From NCBI RefSeq assembly GCF_019459225.1, contig NZ_JAIAZY010000021.1, positions 1 through 64,000 of the forward strand: a stretch of 64,000 nucleotides of DNA. Reading direction: 5' to 3'. Origin of the DNA: Bacillus sp. IITD106. GTDB taxonomy: Bacteria; Bacillota; Bacilli; Bacillales; Bacillaceae_C. Position 1 is the stretch's first letter. Every line of letters starts with the position of its first letter. Of the stretch, positions 47,777-57,284 are shown one piece after another. Below the pieces are notes generated by a model that did not search any database, was not told where the DNA came from, and saw nothing but the letters and a program-made list of their open reading frames with translations. The position numbers and the translations under genes were made by a program.

Positions 47777-49066
47777 TTATGCACCAGTTTTGCTGTTTTC
47801 AACAAGAAATTCAACTGCTTTTTGAACTTTTAAGTCTGCCTTTAAGTTTTCTAAGTTTCCACCAAGAAGTTTTTTAATTTCTCCGAGATCCATTTGGTAC
47901 GTCTCAGCCATTTTTTTCATTTCTTCTTCAGCTGCTTCATCATCCGCCTCAATATTTTCTGCTTTAGCAATAGCCTCTAATGTTAAGTTTGTTCTTACTC
48001 GTTTTTCAGCATCTTCTTTCATTTGCCCGCGCAGTGCATCTTCGTCTTGACCTGAGAATTGGAAGTATAAATCCAACGTCATACCTTGCATTTGTAAACG
48101 TTGTTCAAATTCCTTCAGCATTCTGTCGACTTCAGTTTCTACCATTACTTCCGGAATGTCAACTTCCGCATTTTCAGTCGCTTTCTCTACAAGCTCATCG
48201 CGAAGCTTTTGTTCTGCTTCATTTTTCTTGCTTTCAACTAAACGATTTTTAATAGATTCTTTTAACTGTTCAAGTGTTTCTGCTTCTTCGCTTACATCTT
48301 GCGCAAATTCATCATCAAGCTCGGGAAGCTCTTTTGATTTGATTTCGTGAACTTTTACTTTAAATACAGCTGGCTTTCCTGCTAATTCCTCTGCATGATA
48401 CTCTTCAGGGAATGTAACCTCTACATCTTTTTCCTCTCCAGTCTTTGCACCAATAAGTTGTTCTTCAAAGCCTGGAATAAAGGAACCTGATCCAATTTCA
48501 AGAGAGTAATTTTCTGATTTACCGCCTTCAAATGGTTCATTGTCAACAAAGCCTTCGAAGTCAATGACAACAGTATCTCCGTCTGCGACTTCACCTTCTT
48601 CTTTTACAACAAGTTCTGCTTGACGCTCTTGAAGTTGTTTTAGCTCAGCATCAACATCTTCGTCTGTAACCTCAGTGTCCATTTTTTCTACTTCAAGGCC
48701 TTTATATTCTCCAAGTTTAACCTCTGGCTTCACTTGAACGGTAGCTTTAAATATTAATTCTTTCCCTTTTTCCATTTGTTCAATCTCAATGTCAGGACGA
48801 TCAATAGGCTCAATGCCTGTTTCTTCAATGGCAGAAATATATGCATCTGGTAAAATGGCATCCAATGCATCTTGATAAAGGCTTTCCACCCCAAAACGCT
48901 TTTCAAACATTGATCTTGGAATTCTTCCTTTACGGAATCCTGGAATATTTACTTGCTTAGAAACTTTTTTAAAAGCAACGTCAAGGCCATTATTTACAGT
49001 TGCCGCATCAACCTCAACTGTTAGAACCCCTGTATTCCCCTCTAGTTTTTCCCATTTTGCAGTCAT
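47777..49066 (-). CDS. tig: Trigger factor, ribosome-associated chaperone
   Basis: Peptidyl-prolyl isomerase and holdase at the exit tunnel. The ATG at 49066 ([19 protein letters not shown]) follows GGAGG at eight bases and gives 429 aa (B. subtilis 424). The ribosome-binding signature is [18 protein letters not shown]. The FKBP domain is around residues 160-245 ([15 protein letters not shown]). The C-terminal helical arms follow. It is served by its own strong promoter upstream. Confidence 0.97.
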   Translation of the reverse strand: MTAKWEKLEGNTGVLTVEVDAATVNNGLDVAFKKVSKQVNIPGFRKGRIPRSMFEKRFGVESLYQDALDAILPDAYISAIEETGIEPIDRPDIEIEQMEKGKELIFKATVQVKPEVKLGEYKGLEVEKMDTEVTDEDVDAELKQLQERQAELVVKEEGEVADGDTVVIDFEGFVDNEPFEGGKSENYSLEIGSGSFIPGFEEQLIGAKTGEEKDVEVTFPEEYHAEELAGKPAVFKVKVHEIKSKELPELDDEFAQDVSEEAETLEQLKESIKNRLVESKKNEAEQKLRDELVEKATENAEVDIPEVMVETEVDRMLKEFEQRLQMQGMTLDLYFQFSGQDEDALRGQMKEDAEKRVRTNLTLEAIAKAENIEADDEAAEEEMKKMAETYQMDLGEIKKLLGGNLENLKADLKVQKAVEFLVENSKTGA

Positions 49067-49169
49067 AATCATTACCTCCAACAAATATATAATCGCTGCT
49101 TATTCTCCTATTTAAAGAAACTGCTTTATGTAAAGTCCATTTGGATCTGCAGTTCGGCATAACCATTAT

Positions 49170-49197
49170 ATTATACCATAGCTTCATTTCCTTTCAA
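49170..49197 (-). promoter_or_regulatory. SigmaA promoter of tig
   Basis: Minus strand -35 TTGAAA (49192-49197), 16-bp spacer, extended -10 TGGTATAAT (hexamer 49170-49175). A 9-bp inverted repeat, ATAGCTTCA/TGAAGCTAT (49178-49211), brackets the -35 and reaches the ysoA stop. Confidence 0.75.
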
Positions 49198-49206
49198 CAA
49201 TTGAAG

Positions 49207-50217
49207 CTATAGAATAGGAGAAGAAATTTCTTCAATACTTAATAAAAATGAAAAAGCATTAATCATTTCTTCACAATTTACACCAAACGTTTTTGCTATT
49301 TTTTCTCTATTCCAACGTTCTCCATACATCTCATACCCCATACAACGATAGGCAGCGGCCCATAATAACGGATCATTCGGCTGTACTTCAAATGGATAAA
49401 GAATGAAAGCATGCCTGCCATTCATTTCCTTTAATTGCTCTAATAAAACAGGATTATGATCTCCTAAATGGAACTCAAGGTTTTTATTAATAGCTGAAAA
49501 CAAAGGCATCTCTTGGACTTCTAGAAGATTTGCAGGTATAAATTCACCCTCAAAATTTAATTTTTTCACATATACACTTTTCTCAATCTTATTCTCTCTT
49601 AATACGTTAAGTACGATTGTTTTTAGGAACGGATGAGTATTTTCATCTGCCAACATATTAATTAAAGAATCTAAATAAGGATGTATGTTTTTGTCAACGA
49701 GACTCCCTAATTGGATTGTTTGCTCGTGCAGGTCTTGAGTATTGAAGATAGCTTGATCCACTGAAAATTCATCGGAATAATCGTTAATTCCATTATCGAC
49801 AACTTTTTTACTTAGTTGCAAAAGAGTTAAAAAATGCTCTGCCTTATGGGCTGGTACCTCTTTCTCATCAAACAATGCTTCTATCGTATCAATCACCTGT
49901 TGGTGCTCATTTAATTGAATGAGAATCATTAAATAAATGTCAATGATTTCAAAATATTGACCGATGCCTTCACGCAAAATTTCTTCCGCGAGGAATTTTG
50001 CATCTAAATAATCTCCGTTTTCATATAAAGCGGCAAGATAGGCAGAATTGATGTGTGGATCCGAATCGTTCATTTCCTTAGCCTTCCGGAGTAGTTGTAC
50101 TGCTTCTTGAAAATCATGCTCTTCCAAACAGTCCAAACCTTTTTCAAAATATCTTTGCCTCAAACCTGGGAATGGAATTATTTTTCCTGTTTCGCGTTCA
50201 TCTTGATCTCGTTTCAT
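49207..50217 (-). CDS. ysoA: YsoA-like TPR protein
   Basis: 336 aa from the ATG at 50217 (MKRDQDERETGKIIPFPG), with GGGCGG upstream; the longer frame lacks a better site. Residues about 20-120 contain tetratricopeptide-like helical pairs (YFEKGLDCLEEHDFQEAVQLLRKAKEMN). The rest is an uncharacterised helical region. The position beside tig matches B. subtilis ysoA. Function unknown; a protein-interaction role is implied only by the TPR units. Confidence 0.83.
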   Translation of the reverse strand: MKRDQDERETGKIIPFPGLRQRYFEKGLDCLEEHDFQEAVQLLRKAKEMNDSDPHINSAYLAALYENGDYLDAKFLAEEILREGIGQYFEIIDIYLMILIQLNEHQQVIDTIEALFDEKEVPAHKAEHFLTLLQLSKKVVDNGINDYSDEFSVDQAIFNTQDLHEQTIQLGSLVDKNIHPYLDSLINMLADENTHPFLKTIVLNVLRENKIEKSVYVKKLNFEGEFIPANLLEVQEMPLFSAINKNLEFHLGDHNPVLLEQLKEMNGRHAFILYPFEVQPNDPLLWAAAYRCMGYEMYGERWNREKIAKTFGVNCEEMINAFSFLLSIEEISSPIL

Positions 50218-50373
50218 GATAGAACCGCCCATCATAAATAATTGAAAATAGTTTAACAAATGAAGGAAAAGAAAACAAATTACTTTATATTATTTTTATA
50301 AAATGAAGCTTTTCTAGAGGATGATTGTATACCATTTATGTACTATTGCCGAGCATTAAATATAGAAAAGAAA

Positions 50374-50412
50374 ATTAAAAACGCCAATCCTCCTAACAAA
50401 GAGGTTTGGCGT
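50374..50412 (-). terminator. Terminator after tRNA-Arg
   Basis: Minus strand ACGCCAAacCTC ... GAGGaTTGGCGT hairpin followed by TTTTTAATTTTC, 20 bp past the tRNA 3' end. Confidence 0.87.
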
Positions 50413-50431
50413 ATGTATTTTCATATAATAA

Positions 50432-50508
50432 TGGCGTCCCAGGAGAGATTCGAACTCCCGACCCACAGCTTAGAAGGCTGTTGCTCTATCCTGCTGAGCT
50501 ACTGGGAC
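50432..50508 (-). tRNA. tRNA-Arg(UCU)
   Basis: 77 nt including an encoded CCA. Acceptor GTCCCAG/CTGGGAC, D stem GCTC/GAGC, anticodon stem ACAGC/GCTGT with loop CTTCTAA (anticodon TCT, plus strand 50472-50474), T stem GGGAG/CTCTC with loop TTCGAAT, discriminator G. It is a complete cloverleaf read on the minus strand and decodes AGA and AGG. Confidence 0.97.
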
Positions 50509-50528
50509 AATTATTTAAGACATTTTTC

Positions 50529-50557
50529 ATTATATGGAGGATAAGTATTAAAGTCAA
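50529..50557 (-). promoter_or_regulatory. SigmaA promoter of tRNA-Arg
   Basis: Minus strand -35 TTGACT (50552-50557), 17-bp spacer, -10 TATAAT (50529-50534), ending 20 bp before the tRNA. The rest of the gap to 50802 shows no gene. Confidence 0.85.
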
Positions 50558-50802
50558 TAGATAATTGAAAAAAAGTTTTTATCAATGAATCCTAGCTAGA
50601 TTTGTACTCAGAATTATATCAATCTGAATGCATGATCTTAACTCGCTCATTTGTTACAATTTTTGCTCCTAAGTGACCCTTTCACAGCTTCTGCTACACC
50701 ATCTACTAAATATCTCATTCTACTATTATAATACTTTTTACCAAAATGGCCAAAAGTATGTTAATATTAAATTATCGAAACTAAACATTAGGTGATAGAC
50801 GT

Positions 50803-51432
50803 ATGCATCCAAACTGGAAGTTAATCTCTCAAATCTTTTTGACATTTTTAAAAATTGGACCTATTACTTTCGGTGGTGGATATGCAATGATTCCTATGAT
50901 CGAAAGGGAAATAGTATTAAATAAAAAATGGCTGCATAGTAGGGATGTTGCCGATATATTTGCAATTGCAGGCTCTGCTCCAGGGGCGATTGCCATTAAT
51001 TCGGCTGTATTTATCGGATATCGCATCGGAAAAATCAAGGGGGCATTGGCTGCCCTTTTTGGAATATTGCTGCCAACCTTTTTAATCGTTATTCTATTAA
51101 GTATTACTTATATATATGTAAAAGGAAATCCTATCATAGAAGCTGCATTTCAAGGAATACGCCCTGCTATAGTAGCTCTAATAGCTTTTGCCGGTTATAA
51201 GATTGGTCTTACAGCGCTATATGATAAATCAACTATTGTTACGGCCATTTTAACGATTGTTGCCTTATTTTATTTCAACATCCATCCAGCCATCATTATT
51301 TTAATTGGACTAGTTGTCGGCATTATCCTCGTAAAAGTGAAAAACGCATTAGGATATACAACAAAATTAGAAAAGGATCATGATAGAAAACGTAAGAAAA
51401 ATCTTCTTAAGATAAATAGCAGCAGGCGGTGA
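50803..51432 (+). CDS. Chromate transporter family (CHR), N-type half
   Basis: 209 aa, a single CHR domain with about six hydrophobic segments. It has the family motifs TFLKIGPITFGGGYAMIPMIE near residue 12 and SAPGAIAINSAVFIGYRIG near residue 58, then a basic C-terminus. Split CHR proteins work as pairs of antiparallel halves; the second half is the next gene, overlapping by 4 bp. The substrate may be chromate, sulfate or another oxyanion and cannot be read from sequence. First gene of a plus-strand operon; AGGTGAT precedes the ATG. Confidence 0.92.
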   Translation: MHPNWKLISQIFLTFLKIGPITFGGGYAMIPMIEREIVLNKKWLHSRDVADIFAIAGSAPGAIAINSAVFIGYRIGKIKGALAALFGILLPTFLIVILLSITYIYVKGNPIIEAAFQGIRPAIVALIAFAGYKIGLTALYDKSTIVTAILTIVALFYFNIHPAIIILIGLVVGIILVKVKNALGYTTKLEKDHDRKRKKNLLKINSSRR

Positions 51433-51980
51433 CATCATTGATACTATTTGAATTATTTATAACATTTTTAAAGATTGGCTTAGTCTCCTTTGGAGGCGGA
51501 TACGCGATGATTCCTGTCATCGAGGCGGAAGCCGTTACTAAACACGAATGGTTAACAACACAGGAATTTACTGATGTCATTGCCGTCGCAAGTATGTCTC
51601 CTGGACCAATGGCAACAAATAGTGCTATTTTCATCGGATACCATACGGCGGGGTTTCCGGGAGCTATTTTTTCGACTTTAGGATCCGTTCTGCCTTCATT
51701 GTTTATTATCTTAATGATTGCGATGTTTTTTTATAAGATGCATGAACATAAACTAGTAAAATCAGCTTTTTATGGACTGCGTCCGATCATAACTGGGCTG
51801 ATTATATATGCAGCAATCAGTTTTGCGATTTCAAACCATGTAATAGGGGCGATTTCAACACATACTATTATTCTCTTTTCAATATTTTGTATCAGTTTGT
51901 TTGCGTTGATTCGCTTAAGAATGAATCCTATTCTCGTCATTTTTATTTCAGCAATCGCAGGTATTATTTTCTTTTTATAA
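51429..51980 (+). CDS. Chromate transporter family (CHR), C-type half
   Basis: 183 aa, the partner CHR domain: FLKIGLVSFGGGYAMIPVIE near residue 10 and MSPGPMATNSAIFIGYHTAG near residue 58, with six or so membrane segments. The two halves are clearly paralogous over these motifs. Start overlaps the first half by 4 bp, so translation is coupled and a heterodimer is likely. The ROK gene follows after 21 bp. Confidence 0.92.
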   Translation: MTSLILFELFITFLKIGLVSFGGGYAMIPVIEAEAVTKHEWLTTQEFTDVIAVASMSPGPMATNSAIFIGYHTAGFPGAIFSTLGSVLPSLFIILMIAMFFYKMHEHKLVKSAFYGLRPIITGLIIYAAISFAISNHVIGAISTHTIILFSIFCISLFALIRLRMNPILVIFISAIAGIIFFL

Positions 51981-52001
51981 TAGAAAAATAGGTGAGTTAT
52001 T

Positions 52002-53198
52002 TTGAATGTGAAACAATTTCTTTATGAGGATTCAACAAAATATCAGAGCTTAAAAAAGATATATCGTTTGATTTATGATCGCGGTCCGATAACTAAAGCG
52101 GATTTACAAACAATAACTAATATAAAACACACTACTTTAGTGAGGATTATTGACGAACTTTTAACGAATCATTTTATATTTGAAAGCGGGTTAGGGATCT
52201 CTAGTGGCGGAAGACCTCCTGTATTGTATGATATCTCAATCAAGCATGGTTATATCATTGGGATAGATATTTCAAGAACCCATACTACTATTGCCTTACT
52301 AGATTTAAAGCTATCAATGATTGAAAAATACTCACTCACCATGACCCGTGTTCATACACCAGACATTGTTATCGAGATCATTATTGATACTATTAAGAAT
52401 TTCATGCAACTTCATTGTTTAACGAACGATGAATTAATCGGAATTGGCATTGGTTCTGTAGGTCCTTTAGATCGAAAGCAAGGCTTGATTCTAAATCCTG
52501 ATTCTTTTCTAAGCTCCGGATGGAACGGTGTACATATCGTTCAGTCATTGGAAAAAGAATTTTCAGTAAAGGTTTTACTTGAAAATGGTGCTAATACAGC
52601 GGCTTTTGCTGAATATATTCATTCATCTGATAAAGGTAACGATATTTTATATTGTATAAGCGGAGTTGGATTACGTTGTGGAATGTTGGTCAACGGACAG
52701 ATCGTACAAAATAAAACTGGTGTTGCGAGCGCATTTGGCCATATGATTGTAAACATAGATGGAAGGGAATGTATTTGTGGCAAAAAAGGCTGTTTACTTT
52801 CTTATACATCCTTTGATTCTATGAAAAAAGAAATATTTGAACAAATCACTTCCGGAGGAAAATCGATTCTTCCAATCGATCAATCTTTAACGTTCGAACA
52901 GTTGATTCAAGCGGCTAATGCTGGAGATGAAATAGTTGAAAATGTCATACTCTGTTCTGCACATTATTATGGGATTGGAATTGCAAACATGGTTAATATG
53001 ATGCAGCCTGACCAAGTCTTACTAAATGGTCCACTTATTTACGAGTATCCGCCTTATTACGCAAAAATAGTAATGACGGCAAAGCAATATTTATTTGATA
53101 CACATAAAAATGCCGTCCTATTTAAAAAAGGCTGTTTAAAGGAAGACGCAGTTCCTATTGGTGCTGCCGCTCTTCTTCTTAACGATATTTTCAAATAA
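52002..53198 (+). CDS. ROK-family transcriptional regulator
   Basis: 398 aa, TTG start after AGGTGAG. Residues about 15-75 form a winged helix (LIYDRGPITKADLQTITNIKHTTLVRIIDEL). Residues about 85-398 are the ROK sugar-kinase fold with IGIDISRTHTTIALLDL and GIGIGSVGPLD. The zinc motif is CICGKKGCL. The usual GAGIGAGI-like phosphate loop reads SGVGLRCGMLV, so kinase activity is unlikely; NagC/XylR-type repressors have lost it too. It lies between the transporter pair and the FGE gene and may sense a sugar and repress this operon. Confidence 0.88.
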   Translation: MNVKQFLYEDSTKYQSLKKIYRLIYDRGPITKADLQTITNIKHTTLVRIIDELLTNHFIFESGLGISSGGRPPVLYDISIKHGYIIGIDISRTHTTIALLDLKLSMIEKYSLTMTRVHTPDIVIEIIIDTIKNFMQLHCLTNDELIGIGIGSVGPLDRKQGLILNPDSFLSSGWNGVHIVQSLEKEFSVKVLLENGANTAAFAEYIHSSDKGNDILYCISGVGLRCGMLVNGQIVQNKTGVASAFGHMIVNIDGRECICGKKGCLLSYTSFDSMKKEIFEQITSGGKSILPIDQSLTFEQLIQAANAGDEIVENVILCSAHYYGIGIANMVNMMQPDQVLLNGPLIYEYPPYYAKIVMTAKQYLFDTHKNAVLFKKGCLKEDAVPIGAAALLLNDIFK

Positions 53199-53224
53199 TT
53201 ATTTAATGAAATGAGGACAACTCT

Positions 53225-54169
53225 ATGAAATCTTGTTGCTCTGTATCTAGAGGTGCATCGAAAATTGAAAAACGAAAAAATGAGTTAGAAAAACAAAATA
53301 CATCTTTTGCATTAAAAGATATGGTCTTCATTCAAGGTGGAGAATTTCTAATGGGGACGAATGATTCAGATGGCTTTCCAGCTGATGGAGAAGGTCCTGT
53401 AAGAAAAGTAAAAGTCGATTCTTTTTATATTGATAAGTTCGCGGTAACAAATGAACAGTTTATGCAGTTTGTAAGTGAAACTAAGTATGTTACTGAAGCG
53501 GAAAAATTTGGTTGGTCCTTTGTTTTCCATCTCTTCTGTTCAAAAAGCACATTAAAAAATAATCCACAACGAGTAGCTGGAGTGCCGTGGTGGGTTGCCG
53601 TTAAAGGTGCTTATTGGAGACAGCCGGAAGGACCCGATTCAACAATTGAAAATCGCTTAAATCATCCGGTTATCCATGTAAGTTGGAATGATGCAATCGC
53701 ATATTGCAACTGGAGTGGAAAACGTCTTCCGACAGAGGCTGAATGGGAATATGCAGCTCGAGGAGGACTGGAACAGAAGAAATATCCATGGGGAGACGAA
53801 ATAATCGTCAACGGAAAACATCAATGCAACATATGGCAAGGTGATTTCCCAATCAAAAATACGAAACGTGATGGTTATATAGGAACAAGCCCAGTTCATG
53901 CATTTCCTCCAAATGGATATGGTTTATACAATGTTGCAGGTAATGTCTGGGAATGGTGTGAGGATTGGTTTAGCCCAGACTACCACAAAAGTGATGTTAC
54001 TTTGAACCCGACTGGTCCAAAAACAGGGACGAATAAGTCGGTAAGAGGCGGCTCCTATCTTTGCCACAAGTCTTATTGCAACCGTTATCGGGTTGCGGCA
54101 AGAAGTTCAAATACTCCGGACAGTTCTACAGGGAATATGGGATTTCGTTGTGTGGCGGATATTTTTTAA
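53225..54169 (+). CDS. Formylglycine-generating enzyme (SUMF1/FGE family)
   Basis: 314 aa. It converts a cysteine in the CxPxR motif of type I sulfatases to formylglycine. Residues about 33-312 form the FGE fold with FIQGGEFLMGTND, PWWVAVKGAYWRQPEGPDS and LPTEAEWEYAARGG. The copper-binding catalytic cysteines are Cys280 and Cys285 in SVRGGSYLCHKSYCNRYR, at the spacing of proven FGEs, so this is likely a true FGE and not only an FGE-like domain. The N-terminus MKSCCSVSRG is a conserved bacterial FGE head. No sulfatase gene lies in the window. Last gene of the operon, 26 bp after the ROK gene. Confidence 0.93.
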   Translation: MKSCCSVSRGASKIEKRKNELEKQNTSFALKDMVFIQGGEFLMGTNDSDGFPADGEGPVRKVKVDSFYIDKFAVTNEQFMQFVSETKYVTEAEKFGWSFVFHLFCSKSTLKNNPQRVAGVPWWVAVKGAYWRQPEGPDSTIENRLNHPVIHVSWNDAIAYCNWSGKRLPTEAEWEYAARGGLEQKKYPWGDEIIVNGKHQCNIWQGDFPIKNTKRDGYIGTSPVHAFPPNGYGLYNVAGNVWEWCEDWFSPDYHKSDVTLNPTGPKTGTNKSVRGGSYLCHKSYCNRYRVAARSSNTPDSSTGNMGFRCVADIF

Positions 54170-54173
54170 AAGC

Positions 54174-54212
54174 AAAGGAGATATACAGTTTCATGCATAT
54201 CTCCTTCTTTTT
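54174..54212. terminator. Bidirectional terminator between FGE gene and ysnB
   Basis: AAGGAGATAT (54175-54184) pairs with ATATCTCCTT (54197-54206); CTTTTTATT follows on the plus strand and CTTTGCTTTT on the minus strand. Confidence 0.87.
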
Positions 54213-54717
54213 ATTGAAAAACTGTTCCAAGCTGCGTTAATTCCTCATGTCGTCCATTAAAAAACTGAACAACAATTTTTGAATGATCTTTCGTAACGAT
54301 TGCGTATGTTTTTTCATTTCCTCCTCGCGGGAGCAAAATACTTCCAGGATTCAAATATAAAGCTCCATCGATCATTTCCGCTCCTAGTAAATGGGAGTGG
54401 CCAAAAAATACAAAATCCGCTCCAACTTCCTTTGCACGGTATGAAATTGTAAGTAACGAGGATTTAATTCTGTGCAAGTGTCCATGGGCAACAAAAATGA
54501 CTGAATCATTAAGCTCTAATATCCGTTCATTAGGAAATGCCGAATCCATATCACAATTACCCCGTACTACTGTAAAACCTTCAAGAACAGAATCATCAGC
54601 CGATAACTCTGAATCTCCACAATGAATCATCGCATCCACTTGATCTTTATATTTAGCTTTCAAGTCTTCCAAAACCGCCTTATTACCATGACTATCGCTC
54701 ACAACGAGTAATTTCAC
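54211..54717 (-). CDS. ysnB: YsnB, YfcE-type metallophosphoesterase
   Basis: 168 aa from the GTG at 54717, which follows GAGGTGATCC; a GTG three codons earlier is possible. Calcineurin-like phosphodiesterase motifs are complete: LLVVSDSHG, MIHCGDSE, VVRGNCDMD, VAHGHLHRI and FFGHSHL. The family includes YfcE/MJ0936 phosphodiesterases; the natural substrate is not known. It follows rdgB by ten bases in the conserved rph-ysnA-ysnB series. Confidence 0.92.
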   Translation of the reverse strand: MKLLVVSDSHGNKAVLEDLKAKYKDQVDAMIHCGDSELSADDSVLEGFTVVRGNCDMDSAFPNERILELNDSVIFVAHGHLHRIKSSLLTISYRAKEVGADFVFFGHSHLLGAEMIDGALYLNPGSILLPRGGNEKTYAIVTKDHSKIVVQFFNGRHEELTQLGTVFQ

Positions 54718-54727
54718 ACGGATCACC

Positions 54728-55331
54728 TCACCTATAAAAAAGCTTATTTATGACTGGCCTTAAATTATTTAATGCTGCTGCACGGTGGCTAATCTTATTT
54801 TTTTCTTCGGAAGACATTTCTGCCATTGATTTGCCGGCATCTATTGCATAAAAAATTGGATCATAGCCAAATCCGTTTGCTCCTTTTCTTTCCGTTAATA
54901 TTTTCCCTTCACATTTCCCAGTTACAACGATTGTATCCATATCCGGTCCCGAAACAGCCAACGCGCAAAAAAAATCGAGCCGTTCTTTTCTCATCTGGAA
55001 CATCTTTCATTTCAAGCAAAACTTTATCAATATTTTCTTCATCATTTTTATGTTCTCCTGCATATCTTGCGGAATAGATTCCAGGTCTGCCATCAAGTTC
55101 ATCAATCACTAAACCAGAATCGTCTGCAATGACGATTTTGCCTGTCATTTTAGAAATAGCTTCAGCTTTGATTGTTGCATTTTCTTCAAAAGTATTGCCC
55201 GTCTCTTCTACGTCTGGCGCATTATCTAGATCCAGCAATGTTAAGGTTTCTACTTTTAAAGCTGAAAATAACTCTTCAAACTCCTTTGCTTTTCCCTTAT
55301 TTTTCGTTGCAATGATCACTTGTTTTTTCAT
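54728..55331 (-). pseudogene. rdgB: RdgB/YsnA XTP/dITP pyrophosphatase, frameshifted in a T8 run
   Basis: Removes non-canonical purine NTPs (ITP, XTP, dITP). The reading frame is broken. From the ATG at 55331 ([19 protein letters not shown]) it runs through SGLVIDELDGRPGIYSARYAG to EKRTARFF. It then leaves the family frame, while the true continuation CALAVSGPDMDTIVV ... GANGFGYDPIF ... EKNKISHRAAAL lies in another frame to 54728. The shift maps to eight As on the plus strand (54967-54974); seven would restore one 200-aa protein. Nothing else has decayed. It could be a sequencing error, a recent mutation, or a site of polymerase slippage. It overlaps rph by 4 bp. Confidence 0.9.
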
Positions 55332-56089
55332 TTTGATTGACTCCCCATCTCGCATTTTATGAAAGTCGAAATATCACCAAGCGCCGCTCTTTGAATAGCC
55401 ATGAGCTCCTTCAAGCCTGTCTCCGCAACGGCTAGCATTTCATGAAGCTGAGATGTGGTGAATGTAGCTTCCTCACCTGTTCCTTGCAATTCTACAAACT
55501 CTCCTGCACCTGTCATGACAATATTCATATCCACCAATGCTGTGCTATCTTCAGCATAATTTAAATCTAAAATGACCCCTTCATTCTCCAAAATTCCTAC
55601 ACTTGTGGCAGCAAGAAAATCTAGAACAGGAAGTTCCGGCAGTTTTTTTTCCACCTTTAACTTATTTAAAGCGATGGCTACTGCTACAAAAGCTCCAGTA
55701 ATCGAAGCAGTACGTGTTCCGCCATCAGCTTGAATGACGTCACAATCAACCCAGACGGTTCTTTCCCCAATTGCTTCGAGGTTGACAACTGACCGAAGAG
55801 CTCTGCCGATGAGCCGCTGTATTTCCATTGTTCGACCAGAAACCTTTCCTTTTGAAGATTCGCGAATATTCCTTGTGCCGGTTGCACGTGGAAGCATCGA
55901 ATACTCCGCTGTAATCCACCCCTTTCCTTCACCACGCATAAAAGGGGGAACTCTTTCTTCAATACTCGCTGTACAAATAACCTTAGTATCTCCGACAGAT
56001 ATTAACACAGACCCTTCAGGATGTAAAAGATAATTCGTTTCAATTTTTACGCTTCTTAATTGATTAGAACTTCGTCCATCTACTCGCAA
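55328..56089 (-). CDS. rph: RNase PH, phosphorolytic 3' exoribonuclease
   Basis: Trims tRNA 3' ends using phosphate. The 253-aa protein has [17 protein letters not shown] at the start, the basic segment [38 protein letters not shown], and the phosphate and metal region [18 protein letters not shown]. It is full length and overlaps rdgB by 4 bp. It is followed upstream by gerM with a terminator between them. Confidence 0.97.
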   Translation of the reverse strand: MRVDGRSSNQLRSVKIETNYLLHPEGSVLISVGDTKVICTASIEERVPPFMRGEGKGWITAEYSMLPRATGTRNIRESSKGKVSGRTMEIQRLIGRALRSVVNLEAIGERTVWVDCDVIQADGGTRTASITGAFVAVAIALNKLKVEKKLPELPVLDFLAATSVGILENEGVILDLNYAEDSTALVDMNIVMTGAGEFVELQGTGEEATFTTSQLHEMLAVAETGLKELMAIQRAALGDISTFIKCEMGSQSK

Positions 56090-56137
56090 AAAACTTCCTC
56101 CCTTAAATCGTTCAGCTTCATATGTTGAATATGATAT

Positions 56138-56177
56138 TAAAAAAATAACAAAAGAGGCGGCTATTTGGCCAACCTCT
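56138..56177 (-). terminator. Terminator after gerM
   Basis: Minus strand AGAGGttGGCC-aaat-AGCCgcCTCT-type hairpin followed by TTTGTTATTTTTTT; it lies about 35 bp after the gerM stop. Confidence 0.87.
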
Positions 56178-56211
56178 ACTTTTTAATATATAGTATATCA
56201 AATTTTTCCTT

Positions 56212-57273
56212 TTAAAACCTACCTGCATTCACTTTTTCTGGTCTTGACACCGGTTCTGTTAAGGCCTCACCTTTTTCATTCATTACATCACTGCTGCCAT
56301 TCACCATTACTTTTACACTGTCAATACCAGTTTGTTCAGTTAGCGACAGAACAATCGAACGTAATGTTTCATCTGAAATCTCTTTCTTTTCACTATTACC
56401 GAGGATTGCTTCATTAAAATTAAGTGTAACGACATGATCCTCTATTTTAGGTTCATCTACAAGTTTTACATCATCTACTAAACCTGTTTCGAGAGCTGTC
56501 AACATACCTGGTCCCTCTACCAACTGATGAATAACAGCTGTTACATCATCCTTCTCAGTATTCGAAACTCTGCGCGTTACTGGCACATAATAAAAATCAT
56601 CATCAATCTGTGTTAAATAGTATACTGTAACTGGGCGAGTGTTCGTAATATCAGCAACATCAGTAAATTCTGTATTAATGCCATCAGCTCGTGTCAGACC
56701 TTCGCTGCTGATTGGAGTACCGTTAGCTGGCATCTCCGTAAGCGGATACCCATTTACTCTAAGCTCTACTTTATCAATCGAATCAAATTGAGTGAGTGTC
56801 CAAGTGATTGCCTGCAATATCCTTTTTTCATCCTCTGGCTTATACGTTGTGAACTCTTCGGAAAAATCAACTACTGCTTTTCCTTTATCAACATCCACAT
56901 CGAATTCAGTTCCAGCTGGGAGGACAGTTCGAAATCCATTAGGCAAAATATTTGTTATGTCCCCATCAGCAACTAGATAGGAAAGCGCTTGTTTTGCAGG
57001 ACTTTCCGTTTTGGGAAGCGGCAAAGATTGAGCTACCACAAATCCATTTTTGTCGATCAAATAAATATCCCTCATCACGACATCTGCTTTTTCTTCTGTG
57101 GCGGTCTCTGCATCAGGAGAAGCATCAAGAGCTTCACCTTCTTTTAATTGTGTCACAACTTTTGGCGGATCAAGACTTTCTTTCTCTTTGCCAAAAAGAC
57201 CACAGCCGGATAAAAATATACTTGTCGCCATAACCGCAGCTGTTGTTAAGGCAAGTTTCGCCCTTATTGACAT
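56212..57273 (-). CDS. gerM: GerM, sporulation and germination lipoprotein
   Basis: Lipoprotein of the forespore engulfment complex, interacting with SpoIIQ/SpoIIIAG in B. subtilis. The 353-aa protein has lipobox FLSGC (Cys24) and two GerMN domains: the first around 75-185 (YLIDKNGFVVAQSLPLPK ... VELRVNGYPL), the second around 215-335 (VYYLTQIDDDFYYVPVTR ... SVKVMVNGSSD). AGGAGGGG precedes the ATG and lies beside a 9-bp inverted repeat. Confidence 0.95.
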   Translation of the reverse strand: MSIRAKLALTTAAVMATSIFLSGCGLFGKEKESLDPPKVVTQLKEGEALDASPDAETATEEKADVVMRDIYLIDKNGFVVAQSLPLPKTESPAKQALSYLVADGDITNILPNGFRTVLPAGTEFDVDVDKGKAVVDFSEEFTTYKPEDEKRILQAITWTLTQFDSIDKVELRVNGYPLTEMPANGTPISSEGLTRADGINTEFTDVADITNTRPVTVYYLTQIDDDFYYVPVTRRVSNTEKDDVTAVIHQLVEGPGMLTALETGLVDDVKLVDEPKIEDHVVTLNFNEAILGNSEKKEISDETLRSIVLSLTEQTGIDSVKVMVNGSSDVMNEKGEALTEPVSRPEKVNAGRF

Positions 57274-57284
57274 TTAGTACCCCT

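Noticed and set aside
50432-50508. tRNA-Arg as an integration site for the neighbouring accessory operon
   Set aside because: No direct repeat of the tRNA 3' end and no integrase gene are seen within the window.
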